In this document: piece by piece, positions 10,772-23,892 of the stretch
How positions within the stretch are numbered: position 1 is the stretch's first letter
How the letters are laid out: each line of letters begins with the position of its first letter
Program-made: the position numbers and the translations under genes
Origin: Salvia splendens
Taxonomy: Eukaryota > Streptophyta > Magnoliopsida > Lamiales > Lamiaceae
Length of the DNA: 64,000 bases
Direction: 5' to 3'
Assembly (NCBI RefSeq): GCF_004379255.2
Contig: NW_024599134.1
Location: forward strand, 1 to 64,000
The notes under the pieces: model-generated
Seen by the model: only the letters and a program-made list of their open reading frames with translations
Told to the model about the DNA's origin: nothing
The model's database searches: none

Positions 10772-11691
10772 CCTAAAAAATACGACAATAAATTTTCAAG
10801 ATCCGTACTAACTTCATTGTTTAACGGATCTCATTCTTCTTCATATTCTCTCATATGTTAGTATGGGCCTTGAAAAGAAGATATCATATATGTTTTTGAT
10901 GAAAATGATAGGAACAATTACACCAACTTCTGAGGGCCTCAAGTATATTTTGGTCCAACATAGTATTTGGAAGGCTCGCAATTTCTTGAGTCCTTGACGG
11001 CGTCATTGTATTCCTTTCCTTCTATGAAATAATGTCTCTATCTTATAATTTTGAGGTATTCATAATCAGTGGCGGATCCAGAACTTTTAGTATGGAGGTA
11101 CGATAAAAAAGAATATCGGCTTGGAAGTTCATAATCAATCTTTTATCTTCTCTATGTCATTGTTTTTCATCATTATTTTTCTAATAAGAAACTTCATTAT
11201 TAATAAAAACGGATTACTTTTTAGTGTTACTACATGGACTTTCATTATTAAAAATGAAAATTCTTCATGCATAGTATGTTATTTATAATGATAAATCATT
11301 TATTGGCTTATTGAAGAAAAGTTTCAATTATTTTCAAATAATAGAAGAAAATTAAATTACTTTATAAAATAATTAAGAAATTTTAAAATAAAATAAATGC
11401 CTTAAAAAAATATAAATTCATTTCAAATCGAAAATAAAGTAAAATATTTTAAAAGAATTAAGCTTAAGAGAATGGTGTAGAGATAAAATAAATATAATTG
11501 TAGAAAATAAAAAATGTTTTACAAGAAAAAAAATAAAGATATTACATATTTAATAAATGCATTAGTGAAATAAGAGAATTATTTAAACTGAACGAAAAAT
11601 TTAAAAAAAGGACCTTGCTGGGACTCGAACGCAGGTCTTGGAAATGATATGCGAACTTTCTTGGGGGTACAATTGTATCCCCTTGTTCTAT
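10772..11691. other. AT-rich intergenic DNA with a dispersed repeat
   Basis: No gene is visible. From about 11068 the text 'cagtggcggatccagaact' opens a stretch ending near 11640 with 'gctgggactcgaacgcaggt'. Similar 'cagtggcg' phrases occur near 46150 and 43870. These resemble old dispersed repeats, but no ends can be defined. Confidence 0.35.
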
Positions 11692-11934
11692 TCTCCCTCT
11701 GTTAGTGTTCAGAATTTAAAGTCTCATTTACCTTTTCTCAATTTTAAATAAATGGACTCTACTATTCACTTAACTCATTACATTTATATTCAATTATTAA
11801 ATTAATATATAAAAGTGGGGTTCACATTTCACTGAACTTATTTACCCATTTTTCTTCATAAAGTCAAACAATTTCTTAAAACTCGTTACGAATTAAAATG
11901 AAACTATAAATGGCGAACTGGAACCGAAGGAGTA
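11692..11934. mobile_element. Stowaway-like MITE
   Basis: 'tctccctctgttagtgttca' on the left is mirrored by 'tggcgaactggaaccgaagg' on the right with mismatches. Internal 'cattatattcaattattaaa'-type text is the usual filler of this group. Diverged, so probably old. Confidence 0.5.
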
Positions 11935-12350
11935 ATAGTAAGATTGACATTTATAATCAATCGGGTCATGTCCTTCGGTTTTTAGTTTTTGCTTGTCTAC
12001 AATTTAATCTAAAACAGTGCCATCATACCTTTAAAATGATTGCCAAATAAAATGCGAGAATTAATGCTTGGTTATACATATTCAATAAATTATTAGTATC
12101 ATTTTAGATTTCCAATTTTTTGGTCTCCAAGATAACAAGATAATGTTGTTTAGCATATTAAAACACTTAAAAATCGGGATCGTTTATCATCTATTCGTAT
12201 ATTAGGACACAAGTCCTTTGTAATTTGTACCATGCCATTTGTAAAATAAAAATAGAAATTGCACACTGAACCATTGTTTAATTAATACTCCATGAGAAAT
12301 AAAAATATAAAAGAAATAAAACTAGAAAAATATTTATTGCAATAAAATAA

Positions 12351-12517
12351 TACTCCCTTCGTCCTCGATTAATTGACACCAATTTTTTCAATATTAGTTG
12401 ACACTTTTTTTTACTATTTTTGGCAATGAGTCCTACATTCTATCTATTTTTTATATTATATTTCTTAAAATTCGTACCAAGTTAAACAGACTTAATTAAT
12501 CGTAGACGGTGAGAGTA
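12351..12517. mobile_element. Stowaway-like MITE
   Basis: The left end 'tactcccttcgtcctcgatt' and right end 'aatcgtagacggtgagagta' are inverted, with 'aattaat' shared next to each. The interior is short and non-coding. Confidence 0.55.
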
Positions 12518-12538
12518 ACTAGTATCATTTTAAAAAAA

Positions 12539-15500
12539 GTAAATGTCAAACTGGTCCTGAATATATGTCAATTTTATGTATTTTACGATTTTGGTCCAAA
12601 GTTAATGTCACGACCGCCCTTACTAAGGATAGTAAAGACGGGGAAATCGTGACTAGGGAAGGGACTAAGGAGCGGGGAAGCAGAAGAGGAAAACAATGAA
12701 AGACAACATCTTAAACAAAGCTTCAAAAGAAAAGTTTTAATCGATTAAATAATTAAGCAGCGGGTTAATATCTCAAGGTAATTAATATCATAAAGTAGTG
12801 TAGAGCAAAACGAAAGACTTTATCAAGAACGATTCGAAACAAGGCAGCGGAATAAAGGTGTCTAGAGAGTCATAGGGAGACGCCTATGTATGAAGACACG
12901 ACGCATCCGGAATTTCTTAAGGCTCGACTCAACATCCGCCGCAACATCACCGTTCAACCTGCACATAAAGAAAACATATGCAGGGCTGAGTACTTGACAT
13001 ACTCAGTGGACACACGCCAAAATATTTGATAAAAGTTATGTCATCCATACCATAGTGAACTCGAGTTTTAACATTTTAGAAAAGAATATCATCGAGTATC
13101 ACAAAACATTTTCGTAGACTGGCCAATCAAAACAATCTCCCCACTTTCTATACAATCAATCAATCAATCACATCCTCTTACCATAGTGCGACGAAAGTGT
13201 GGCCACACTATTCGCCCACGAGACCGACAGACTAGCAAGGACGGCTCCCGATCCCACCTGTGTACACAACCTAATAGGGTTTGCGGCCCTACTCAGACCC
13301 GAATTCATTTCACACATAGCCCTATAGCCTAACGGAGCAAGCTCAAACGAACTAGGCATTAGACAACAATCTCAACATCAAAACAATCATGGCATGACAT
13401 AACACTTTAAATCACCCTTATAGCTCCACAATCATATTTTTGAAACGTAAAAGAGTTTTAGTAAAGAAAGCCCACCTCGATTGCTTACAAACACGGTTCA
13501 CAACTTTATTGAAATCCTTGCTCTTCGTACCCACGTACGCACAACAACCCTTATCAACATCATAACCACATAATACAACACAATCAGTTTTCTATCAACA
13601 CATTACTCATGCATGCCCTGTCGTTCCTTTCACCGTTTTCTTATATTGCCTATCCCAACGTTCACCATCATAAACGATACGAACCCTTTGGCATACATCA
13701 ACGTGCAACGCATAATCACATCATAGGATAAGTTCTTACTCACACATGTATCATGTATTTCATTCAAAACTTGCCAACAAGACTATTTCAATCAAGACAT
13801 GAATCTGGCAGAATAGTGCATTCATTTTGTAAAAATCATTAAAAATCCATTCGATATCATTTGAAGCTAAAATTTGGTCACCACACAGTAGGCACATAAA
13901 GGTTTACTCAGTTAAAAATCCACACCAAAATCACATCTTTAGGTCGGTTAAAACAAAAAAACGAACTCATTGGACGAGAATACAAATTCTGACAGGACAA
14001 CACAGTTCAATTGAAAAAATTTGTTAAAAATTCATCTTTCGTCAAAAGAGACTGAAATTTTGACACAACACAGAAGACACTTAAAATTTCACTCAGTTAA
14101 AAATTCGTGCCAAAATAAGATCGTTTGGTCGGCCAAACACTCGTCGGAACCTACTGTCCGGACACCACAGTTTTCATGCTCAACATTTACAAACTAGGGT
14201 TTGCCTATCATTCATCCACACATACATATTCATGCTTTCAACACATATTCACGCTTCAAAAACGACATCACAACCATGTTCTCCTATTTACACATAGCAT
14301 TCACCAATGAATCATCTACAAACTCTCTCACACACACATACATACACGCACATGCACATACTTTCTCAAGCAAACATCATTCACAACCGATTAATTTTTA
14401 GATCTACGATTTCTACACTCACTATATGCATGAGGGGATCAAGAAACATGGATTCAATGGTAAGAAGGAGAAAGATGAATCAAAGTATACATTTCTCTTG
14501 AAAAACAATCGGTAGGAATGATGAATGATGCGATTCTTCGATGAATCTTGAATTTCCAACTCCACAATGATGCAAGAACAAGGAATTGGTGAAGGATTGG
14601 TGGAGAAGGAGAGGAAGAGAGAGATGTGTGGTATGGAGAGGAGAGGGAGGTGAAAATATCAGGGTTAGGGTTAGGGTTCTTTTAATTTATAGTCTAGGAT
14701 AAATCCCACAAATTAAATAAAGCAATTAAAATTGTGGAAGAATAAAATAGAGGTCAATGATAAATCTCACCATTAAAAAGAAAATAGGCGTGTAGTATGT
14801 GGGGGAGTAATTTTCAAAAATTGCTATTTAATTAGCATAGATATTTATTTAGTATTTACTTGGAGAGAAAGATACTCTCAAAATAAATAAAGTAACAAAA
14901 TAATTCAAGCATCTCTAAGTGGGGAAATAAAAAGGGGCATGTATAATGGGAAAAATCAAGGAAAAAAATACTTAAATCCTCAAATGAAATAGGAATAGGA
15001 TTTAAATTTGGTAATTTCTTGAAGGAAAAGACTCCCACAAAATAGGTAACGAAAAAATTAATCCTACAAGTAATTGAAGGTCATATGGGCGAAAATTATG
15101 AGGTTTTAGGGAAAGAAGGAGTCAAATCCTAATTAAAATATGATATGGAGAGATTTGGCAAGATATGGTAAGATTTAATTGGATTTTAATTCAAGGAAAG
15201 AGATAACAAGATACCAATTAAATCTACAAAAATAATTCCTTCTCCTAATTAATAGGAGGTTTCGAAAATCTCAAGGGATGTCCAAGGGGTCGAAAATCAT
15301 GTAGAATAGCATAGGGATAATTTGGTTTGGATTTAATTTGGATAAATATCCCAAAGCAATTAATTAAATCCAAGAAAGAAAGTATTATTTCCAATATATA
15401 GGAGGGCCGAAAATTTCAAATAAAATGGCTAGAATGATTATGCATTATCTCATTTAAGTTAATTCACACATTGGAAGCTTAATCACATTAACTCACAACA

Positions 15501-15717
15501 ACTAATTTCACATAATTAACTCAAACACATAGAGACTCAATTTCCACAAAAGAAATTCGCATTCAACATCCACATTAATTAAAATAAAATAAGCCATCAA
15601 ATAAAAAAAAGTCACAATTTTCCGGGGTGCTACAGTTAACTTTTACGTTTTGTATTTTACAATGTCTAAGACCAAAATCATAAAATAGACATATATTGAG
15701 GACCAATTTTTGCCTAA
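12539..15717. mobile_element. Small MITE split by a 3-kb solo LTR
   Basis: The left arm 'actggtcctgaatatatgtc' through 'acgattttggtcc' is mirrored on the right by 'gaccaaaatcataaaataga' through 'gaggaccaattttt'. Without the LTR the element would be only about 150 bp. The same terminal text bounds the gene-capturing element at 30591-32844, so a short and a gene-carrying member of one family are both present. Confidence 0.6.
12606..15634 (+). mobile_element. Solo LTR, 3.0 kb, with 5-bp target duplication
   Basis: The block starts tgtcacgaccgccc and ends ggggtgctaca, flanked on both sides by gttaa. No gag-pol domain or second LTR is present, so this is a solo LTR. The length fits the long LTRs of some Ty3/gypsy chromoviruses, which is inference only. 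A short telomere-like run (agggttagggttagggtt) lies near 14660. Short frames inside have no recognisable content. The right end lies only ~170 bp from the likely 5' end of the INO80-B-like gene. Confidence 0.75.
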
Positions 15718-16805
15718 ATCACTTGCCAATGCACTTTTTGTAAAAAAATCAAAAATAATTTAAATTTACAAAAAATTATTTTCAGAAGAATAAAGAGTGG
15801 TGTGACACCTTGCGTCTTACTTTTTCTTCCACACTGAGATTCACATTCACTACCAGAGTTGAGTCATCCCTCATCGATGCTTCTTTCCAATTTTCTTTGG
15901 GTGCTGTTGTTTTCTGATTGTTTTCAGGTAGTATTATTCTTCCATCTTCGTTTTGATGCTTAGCTCTTTTTTTTTTTCTAATCTTTTCTTTGCATTTTTT
16001 TTTCTGATTGGCTCCTTGTTTTGTTGGAGGCAGAAACAGATGATAAACTGCCAATTTTGAAATAGTTGTTATGAAATTTATGTTTACCTGGTAATTTATT
16101 TGTTCATAGATGGAATGCTTGCTAATTTGCTATGCTCTTGCTCTGGGAGAAATTTAGTTGAAATTGATGAGGGCGTTTTATCATCTGATACTTGTTCATA
16201 TCTTCAGAAATCTTGTTTGTATTGACATTTACGTCTCTGTGGCTTAAGTAGTGGCTTTCATAATTATATTTGTGAAAGCCAACTAGTTCTAGGTTAAGTT
16301 ATCAAAGTTTTTCGTTTGCTAAAGATGGATTTGGTGGATTTTGCTGTAGTTATGAAAGAACTTTGTCTCCACCAGCTATTCGTATTTGTTTCTCCTTCGA
16401 ATTTGAAACATTTCAACGCCAATACATATATTTTGTCGCACTTAACTTATTAATATTATGTTTCTTTCTTTCCTGCTTCATGCCTCTCGGAGAAACATAC
16501 CATTTTGCTTATATGTAATATTTAAGAGTGGTCTGTTTTAATTATCAAGTCAAAGCAGATAGGTGTGAGCATGCATCTGCAAATGCAAAATTTCATATAT
16601 GCTTGGCTAAGAAGTACTCAGAAAAGGAATTTTAGTCTTCTATAGCTATATTAAACTTTCCCAATATTTGTATTTCATTTTGGAAACTTTTGTTTTGACG
16701 CTTATGTGTGACTGATGAACAATCGGATTTTTGTTTCTTTTGTTAGGATTTTTATTAGCAAGAGAAAGAAGTTGAATAAGCTTCTTATTGAATTGTTTTT
16801 ATGGA
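15718..16805 (+). promoter_or_regulatory. Promoter, 5'UTR exon and leader intron of the INO80-B-like gene
   Basis: After the MITE arm there is a short promoter, then a pyrimidine-rich leader. 'gattgttttcag' followed by gtagta near 15928 reads as a donor of a non-coding first exon. A T-rich acceptor 'cttttgttag' ends at 16746, just before the coding exon. The leader intron would be ~0.8 kb. Exact transcription start is not visible. Confidence 0.5.
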
Positions 16806-19277
16806 ATGGATAGCCATGGCGATTCTGGGAGCAATACAACACGCAGAACTTCGAGGAAAAGGAGGAGTAATTTCAATCATCGTCGTTCAAATGAATCAGA
16901 ATCCCCCCAAGATAATAGAGATTCTATCTCATTATCATCAACTCCATCAGACCATGTGAGTGATGCACCAAGTGTGGGCAAGGAGTCCTCAACACCATCA
17001 CTAAACCTTTGTGATACTGAAATCGTGCATAAGATTTATGACGAAGAAAACACATTGGAGGACTCCACTAACCTTAAAAGTTGTGGTGATGATAATCCTG
17101 CTGCAGCTAGCTTGAACAGTGGGCAAATGAAGGACAATAAAATGAGCGAACAAGCGACTGGGGATTACCATTCTGAGCCACTAGGAGCAGCATCTGATGG
17201 AACTGGAAACAAAGTCAATAAGGTAAAACTAAAGGTTGGAGGTGTAACACACACCATTCACACTAGATCTAGTTCTGTCAGTTCTTCAATAGCTGGAACT
17301 TTTGCTACAAAGCCTTCGTCAGATGAAAATTATCCTCCCCCTAAGGTATTTTTCTCTAGATTGAAGGCCTTTCAGTTATTTTGATCCTGTAACTCAGTGG
17401 GCTGTATTTCTAAATGGGAATTCTATTCAACTGGTGCATTGTACGCATCATCATATTTTGAAATAGTTGCTAAAAACAGTTGTAATATTTGCATATGAGA
17501 AAGAAATTGTAGATGCTAAATGTAATAGTATTATTAAAAAAAGACCCTCTGCAAACCTGATTAAAATTCTGCCTATTTCCTGTTTTAAACACTTCTTTTT
17601 GGTCAGATGATTAGACTTCATCTTGCAAGCAGATTCATAATTTATTGAGCCTTGTATGTTGACCGACCCTAGCTGCTTTCCCTTTGGTTTTGGATATATT
17701 GCTGTCTTATTGGCCAAGTACTTGACGGCTTTGGAAACCTTACAATGTTGTTGTCTTTTAACAGGAAGATCTGAATCTCCGTGATAGAAATGAGAAGGGT
17801 GACCTTCGAGGTGTGCCGTGGAAAGATTTTTCGAGGACTGGTTTTGCCTTTGGAAAAGTGGATTCTTGTAAGGAGGATATACCTGAGGAGTCTGCCAAGC
17901 AAGCTGTAAAGCATGACAGGTCATCTAAAAGAAAGTCCATAAGCAAGAAGTATTCTGATGATGAAATATATGATGAGGATGATGATGAGATTCGGTACCT
18001 TCAAAAGCTCAAAACTTCAAGAATCACGTCGTATGATAATACAGAGTATGAAGATGGTACCTTCAGGGGCAGGAAACTACGGAAGATATCTAGGGTTATG
18101 GATAGAGATATTGAAGATTATGGCTCCTCAAGATCAGCCAAAGAGAAGAAATCCAGATCTGCAAGTGCACCTGAAGATACAGAATATACAGAGGAGGAAG
18201 AATCATTATCTGACGGTGAGGTTGAACACAAGAATAAGAAACAGAGAAAGTCAATTGACGTCGCTAAGAACTCCAAAGAAAGCTCAATTACTACCCGCCG
18301 TAGAGCTACTTTATCTGGAAGAGAGCCCTCTCCTGGTTTGGGTGCTAAATCAATCCAATTCCCAGATGGATTGCCACCTGCCCCACCAAGAAGTGAGTAT
18401 TTCTTATCGTTGTACTAGTGAATTCATTTTTCTTTTGTTACTTCGTGGTAAATTGACTGCTTATTATCGTGTTACTTTTGACAGAGACAAAGGAACAGCT
18501 ATCAGAAGTGGAGCAACAACTGAAAAGAGCTGAGGCTGCCCAAAGGCGAAGGATTCAAAATGAAAAGGCTTCTCGTGAATCTGAGGTTTGTTTGATCTTT
18601 TATGCTGACTCATTTTGTTCTCATGTATCGATTCTTGTGCATTACAGTGTAATCAAAATTCTAGTTTTGCATCAACTGGTTTCATGAGTTATGTTTTTTC
18701 CTTATTATTAGGCCGAGGCAATCAGAAAAATCTTGGGTCAAGATTCCAGCAGGAAAAGGCGAGAGGATAAGATTAAAAAACGACAGCAGGAGCTAGTGCA
18801 GGTAAAAGTTGTTCGTAGAGAGCAATCTTATTTCCAAACACTTCTATATGTTTACCCTAGTTATGCATGACGATGCAGGAGAGGAATGCAAACGGGGCTA
18901 CAGTTGCACCAGATGCTGTTAGATGGGTCATGGGACCTTCAGGGACAGTTGTAACATTTCCTGCTGAAGTTGGCCTTCCAAGTATCTTCGAACCCAAGTC
19001 TTGCAGGTATTTTGATGCGCAGATAGGCTGAGGCAACGTAGCCAAAACATGTCAACTAAATCTCAAGTTATAAGCCAAGCTCGAATTTGTGTCTTTGTTC
19101 CCATGTTTCTTATTTTTCGCATGGGTTTCCAGGTATCCTCCTCCACGAGAGAAATGTGCCGGCCCATCTTGTACAAATGTGTACAAGTACAGAGATTCCA
19201 AATCAAAGCTTCCTCTTTGCAGCCTGCAGTGCTACAAGGCACTACATGAGAATGCACAACCACTACATGCTCGCTAA
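16806..19277 (+). CDS. INO80 complex subunit B (IES2)-like protein
   Basis: Six exons give a 543-residue frame: 16806-17345, 17765-18392, 18485-18585, 18712-18801, 18879-19006, 19133-19277. All junctions are GT-AG and in phase. The first ~330 residues are low-complexity, acidic and Ser/Lys-rich, typical of a nuclear protein. Next come 'PDGLPPAPPRK' and a charged helical stretch ('EQLSEVEQQLKRAEAAQRRR'), the PAPA-1-like region of INO80 subunit B proteins. The C-terminus 'EKCAGPSCTNVYKYRDSKSK' and 'PLCSLQCYKALHENA' is a HIT-type zinc finger with paired cysteines. In yeast, Ies2 helps the INO80 remodeller move nucleosomes; the plant role is inferred by homology. I chose ATG 16806. Another ATG at 16801 is out of frame and opens a ~50-codon overlapping frame. 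Confidence 0.87.
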
Positions 19278-20409
19278 AATGGTTTATTGGTCGCTACTTT
19301 TTTGCTTCCACGGTGTACTGGGCGAGCGGGCTGCTTTATTCCAATGCTTGCCCTGTTGAAACATTGGTAAGAAGATTTTCTTCTCAGATGCATGTATGTA
19401 GGAATAAAAGTAGATATGGGAAGAAAACAATGTATATGTAGATGTATAATAGTAAAAATACACGCCAAATGCATCAGTTGAATCTGTATAATATATGTTT
19501 GACCTTGAATACTATTGTTGTTTCAAGGTTCCTGGCCAAGTGAGCTTGTTATTCATTAATGTAAAATACATGCTCAATATAGTTTTTAAATATATTAGTA
19601 TATAGTAACTAGAATCTTGACCCAAGACTTTAAGTTGGTAAAATCATAAAAGAAAAGGCTATCAATTTAAGACAAAATTGTGGCTAATGTGAGATTTAAG
19701 GCCTTTTTTTTCTTTTTCTAGGTGTAATATTTTTTAAATATTTTATAACCAGGTTTTAGTTCCTATATTTTGGTATAATAATTTCGGCGGAAAGATTTTT
19801 GCTCTTTTCGAGCATTTTTTGGTTCAAAATGCTCGTCAGCCATTAAGGATACAATAGTCTATTTGATCATTTATTTTCGGTACTGCTCCCTCTATAAATA
19901 CGAACAAGTTAAAGTAGGAGTATATAAATATGATTCATTCATCAGTGTTATACCTTACAGCAATCGGTCATGATAGATTGTCCACTTCTTCTGTCTAGTT
20001 GAGAATATGGTTAATTTATTTTTATAAGGTACCGATTAAAATATCTTCTATAATAACAAGTCTACCTATCAGTTTACAATATAGGAGAATTGAGGTGGTG
20101 TGTTGGTCAGTGAAAAGGATGAAGAAGTATGTGAAGAATGTGCTGCTTGAGGAAAAAAAGCAGCGAAATTTCAATCAGAAAACTGCAAGTCGTGGCATTA
20201 ATAGAATAACAGTAATTCTCAGACAAGCTGATAAACAAAAATCTGAGCAGATAACAGACTCAATTAAACCAATCAAACCACAAACACGATCTCTTGCAGC
20301 TTCCAACTGTCATTTAGTTATCCTACATAAAGCGCTACAACTAATAAGAAAAATTTTGGGGCGATGGCACATTGTCTCTAGTGATTTCAGGATTCCATCA
20401 CTTAATATC
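19278..20409. other. Convergent 3' ends of the INO80-B-like and calreticulin genes
   Basis: The two genes face each other. The plus-strand 3'UTR probably ends near 19500-19590, where 'aatgtaaaataca'-like text gives poly(A) context. The minus-strand calreticulin 3'UTR extends from 20409 downward. A plus frame at 19999-20430 shows no domain and overlaps the antisense UTR, so I do not call it. Confidence 0.5.
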
Positions 20410-23400
20410 CTACAGTTCGTCCTGCAATGACACATATACACAAAAATAAGAATAACTAACATGGAATTTACCTTTACCAACACCAACATTGCATACATAA
20501 ATGCATAAGTAAAGAAAATCAGGATCTTACGTGCACATCGTCATCGACCGAAGCTGTAGGGTCTTCATTGGGGTCTACTTTGGAATCATCCTCAGCATCT
20601 TCACCTTCAGCATCGGACTCCTCAGCACCATCCTCAGCCTGTGAAGAGAGTTCAAAGTTACCGTTAGTATACATATGAATCAAGGTAAATACATGTGTAT
20701 TAGTTCTAAAGAATAAACAAGTCTTACATCAGAATCAACAGCAGGATCATTCTTTGATTCCTCCTCCTCTCTCTTCTTTTCGGCCTCCTCAAAAGCAGCC
20801 TTCTCAGCCTGCAATATCAGCAGCATTGACAAATCAATAATAGATAGATTATATGTAGATAGATAGATGTATAACAGTTCTCATTCTCTTTTACAAAGAA
20901 AATGAAGTATAGAAAAAGTGAAAGAAATTGAACCAATGCGACCGACATACATCTTTTTGTGTTCCCCATGTTTCTTCTGCTACCTTCTTGGCATATTCAG
21001 GGTCATCACTTACAAGAACATTGTCAAATAGTGTTCCAGACTTCACCTGCAATATAATTCTAATAGCTGAACATACCATCCCGAGACATCCAGTCGAGAA
21101 CAAAAGGGGAAAAACTAAAATCATATGATGATGGATTAAATATGAAAATGTACCTGCCACAACTCAATGCCTACATACTTCAACTTGGGGAAAACATAAA
21201 GTTCTGGGTCATCCTTGAACTCTGCAGTTGTCCCGAAATTGAATTAACAAACTGCAATATTCTAAGAAATAATGGGGCAAAACAAATCCAAACCTGGGTT
21301 ATCAATCATTGGTGCCTTCCACTTGCCCTTGTAGTTGGGGTTCTTAATTTTCTGGTACAGATAAAAAGGGCTATTTAGACATGGTCTGCTTCACAAGCAA
21401 AATCAGTAAGCCACACTAAAATTTCAACAAACCTTTGCCTTCCATGGTCCCTTGTACTCCGGGTTAGGAATGGTAGGCACAGTCCACTCACCATCCTCCT
21501 CATCATCCCAGTCCTCAGGCTGAAAATGCAAAAAGTTGTCTATTAAATATTTTCAAATACTAGTTTCGGGTATAAAGAAGCAACAATCAACATGCCACTA
21601 AGTTACCTTTTTGGCATCAGGTCAGCAACCTCCTTGGGGATATCATCATAACCCTGTCAACAAAGAAAACTCTTAGCTTATAATTAATCCAACCCCAGGA
21701 GTTCTACACTACTCCCTTTCTAGCAGAAGATAAAATCTATTCACCTCTGGCTTCGTGTCTTCAGGATCAGGAATGGTTTCCTTGTCATCCCAATCTTCAG
21801 GCTGACATTGGTAGCAACAAAGTTATGTTAAGAATACAAGAACACACAGTTAAGAATACAAGAATACACAAATGGGAAACCACTCTAACATACAGGTACA
21901 AAAACTCACCTTCTTAGCTTCAGGGTCCTTGATCTGCTTTGGAGGCAATAGATCCCAGTCAGAGTACAAGCTCCCTGTCTGCTTCTCCACATTGTCGATG
22001 AGGATGCTGTAGGTAGCATCGGGTCGGAGAATGAAAGTATATACATGAGAGAGTTGATCAGTCTCACATGGAACATCCTTCTTGATCAAGTTGTTTTTGT
22101 CATTGTATGTTAGAATAGCATGAACCTTTTTGGTGGTGTAACCACAGATATCTGGCCCAAACATGATACTGCATCAACCAAACCAAATACCATTCAATAC
22201 ACACACTAAGTACATTGTCGATGAGGATGCTGTAGGTAGCATCAGGCCGGAGAATGAAAGTGTACACATAGGATCACAAAAGGTTGGGAGATGAGTGAAC
22301 CTGTATGGAGTGTCACCACCAAATTTCTTCTGGTCAACATCGCCACTGAGCAATTTCATGTATCCACCACCACAGTCAAGTTTTTGTTCATGCTTGACAG
22401 AAAATTGAAAAACTAAGGTCTTATCCTTGTTGCTAAATTCAGGGAATTCGGCAGAGATAGCATAAAACCTATAGTCTTCACTGGTCTGGATACCTGCAAT
22501 TGAAAAGAAAGTCAGCCTATCAAGTCTGCACTCAATTATGTCTGCACTCAATTATGTCAAATTGCAGGACACAAACGGATTATTTACCTTTGTCATTGGC
22601 ATCTCCACTCCATTTTCCAGAAGTGTAATTCCACTCGCCGGCCATATTCTCATCTTTCTTCCAATCAGATTTGACCCACCGACTCTCCCATCCATCTATA
22701 ATATTTAGCAAACAAATGCATTAGGCTACCAATGTAGGCAGCAACAACTTGCAAGGTTAAATAGCATTAAATATTAACAGTCTGCTTTGTTTCTTTTCTA
22801 GAGGCAACTGATTTTCATTTGAGAATATAGGGGAGTCACTTTAGGTTTAAGAAAGTGTTGTTCATTCATCTTTTCTGCACAAGTTTACAAAATCATTTCC
22901 ACACTAAGATATTGAAACCAATGTCAATTGAATAAATTACGTGTGAAATTTCATATGTAATTTTGGAACAGAAAAAATACGTTAAATGATAGGAGTAGGC
23001 CAAGACCAATAACCAAGAAAAATACTATAATTTGTGGCTACCACTAACAAACAAGAAGGGTAGGTTTATCACTAAACTGAATGTTAGACCAGAGTCGTTA
23101 TGGTTATACTTATCATAGCACTAGTTGCCACAAATCAAATCGACGTTTCCAAGCTCATACGCTTCGACCTAAATTCTTCCATTAGAAATAAAGGCTAAAT
23201 ATAACTGCATAGACAAAAAATTGCCCGCTAGATAAAAGGTCTCATCGAAAATTCATCCAATAGGTCGAAGATTCTCATCGCTTAAATTGAATTGCATTTT
23301 CAACTCTATAATCATAATTTACTATCACGCAATAAAATTTGATTAAAAATGAATATTGCTTCAGATCCACAGTTCAATAGGCTCAATTAGATGCGGCTTA

Positions 23401-23785
23401 AACCTAAACCAGATTTATCAAAATGTCAAATGAGCATAGACATATATGAGCGTCAAATTATACTAATTACACCGACGGAAATGTCAATTTCATCAGATCC
23501 ATAATGAATAGATCTCAATTGGTTAACCAACGATAAATCGTAGATCAAAACAATTGATTCGCACAATCATACAAGTGACAGACTGATCACACAAATCTCA
23601 AAACTAAAATGCTAGCAGAGTGCACCCAAAAAGTATAGTCAGATAGTGAGACTGATGGAGGAGTCAATACCATCGAAACGCTCCTCAAAGAATACGGCGG
23701 CGGAGGAGACGGCGAGGAGGAGAGAAAGAGTAAGAACTAGAGAGAGAGGAGTTGCGATCAGCGATCTTCTCCTTACTATCGCCAT
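20410..23785 (-). CDS. CRT: Calreticulin, ER calcium-binding lectin chaperone
   Basis: Thirteen exons on the minus strand: 23785-23671, 22695-22588, 22493-22301, 22168-21910, 21801-21745, 21653-21607, 21519-21433, 21351-21294, 21221-21154, 21046-20951, 20808-20728, 20638-20531, 20421-20410. The order is signal peptide (hydrophobic '[17 protein letters not shown]'), N-domain ('[14 protein letters not shown]', '[20 protein letters not shown]'), P-domain repeats ('[19 protein letters not shown]', '[20 protein letters not shown]'), acidic calcium-binding C-domain, and HDEL split between the last two exons. It folds glycoproteins and buffers calcium in the ER. The intended product is 429 residues. 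Exon 6 is 47 nt where 48 is expected: GAC-CCT-GAT reads gacctgat, one C short. As given, this shifts the frame and stops it in exon 8. Either an assembly error or a recent null allele. Confidence 0.93.
22212..22269 (-). repeat. Duplicated fragment of calreticulin exon 4 inside intron 3
   Basis: These 58 bp repeat exon 4 at 21989-22046 (from 'acattgtcgatgaggatgct' onward) with about four differences. In the sense direction the piece encodes '[16 protein letters not shown]'-like residues. It sits between the exon 3 donor and the exon 4 acceptor and has no splice sites of its own. Confidence 0.9.
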
Positions 23786-23884
23786 TGCTGCTATAGTGAA
23801 AAGAACAACTGAAGTCTGAATAAGAGGAGTGGTTTATTTATGCAGGTGGGATTTTGGTGCACAATAGCAAGTTAGGTGCATGCG

Positions 23885-23892
23885 TGACGTGG
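23885..23892 (+). promoter_or_regulatory. UPRE-like element upstream of calreticulin
   Basis: The octamer TGACGTGG matches the unfolded-protein-response element consensus recognised by ATF6/bZIP-type factors. It lies ~100 bp upstream of the calreticulin start codon. A TATA-like 'cataaataaa' on the gene strand lies nearer the start (about 23831-23843). Confidence 0.55.

Noticed and set aside
19999..20430. 143-codon plus-strand frame antisense to the calreticulin 3' end
   Set aside because: Composition is that of AT-rich non-coding DNA and no motif is visible. It overlaps the opposite gene's UTR and last exon.
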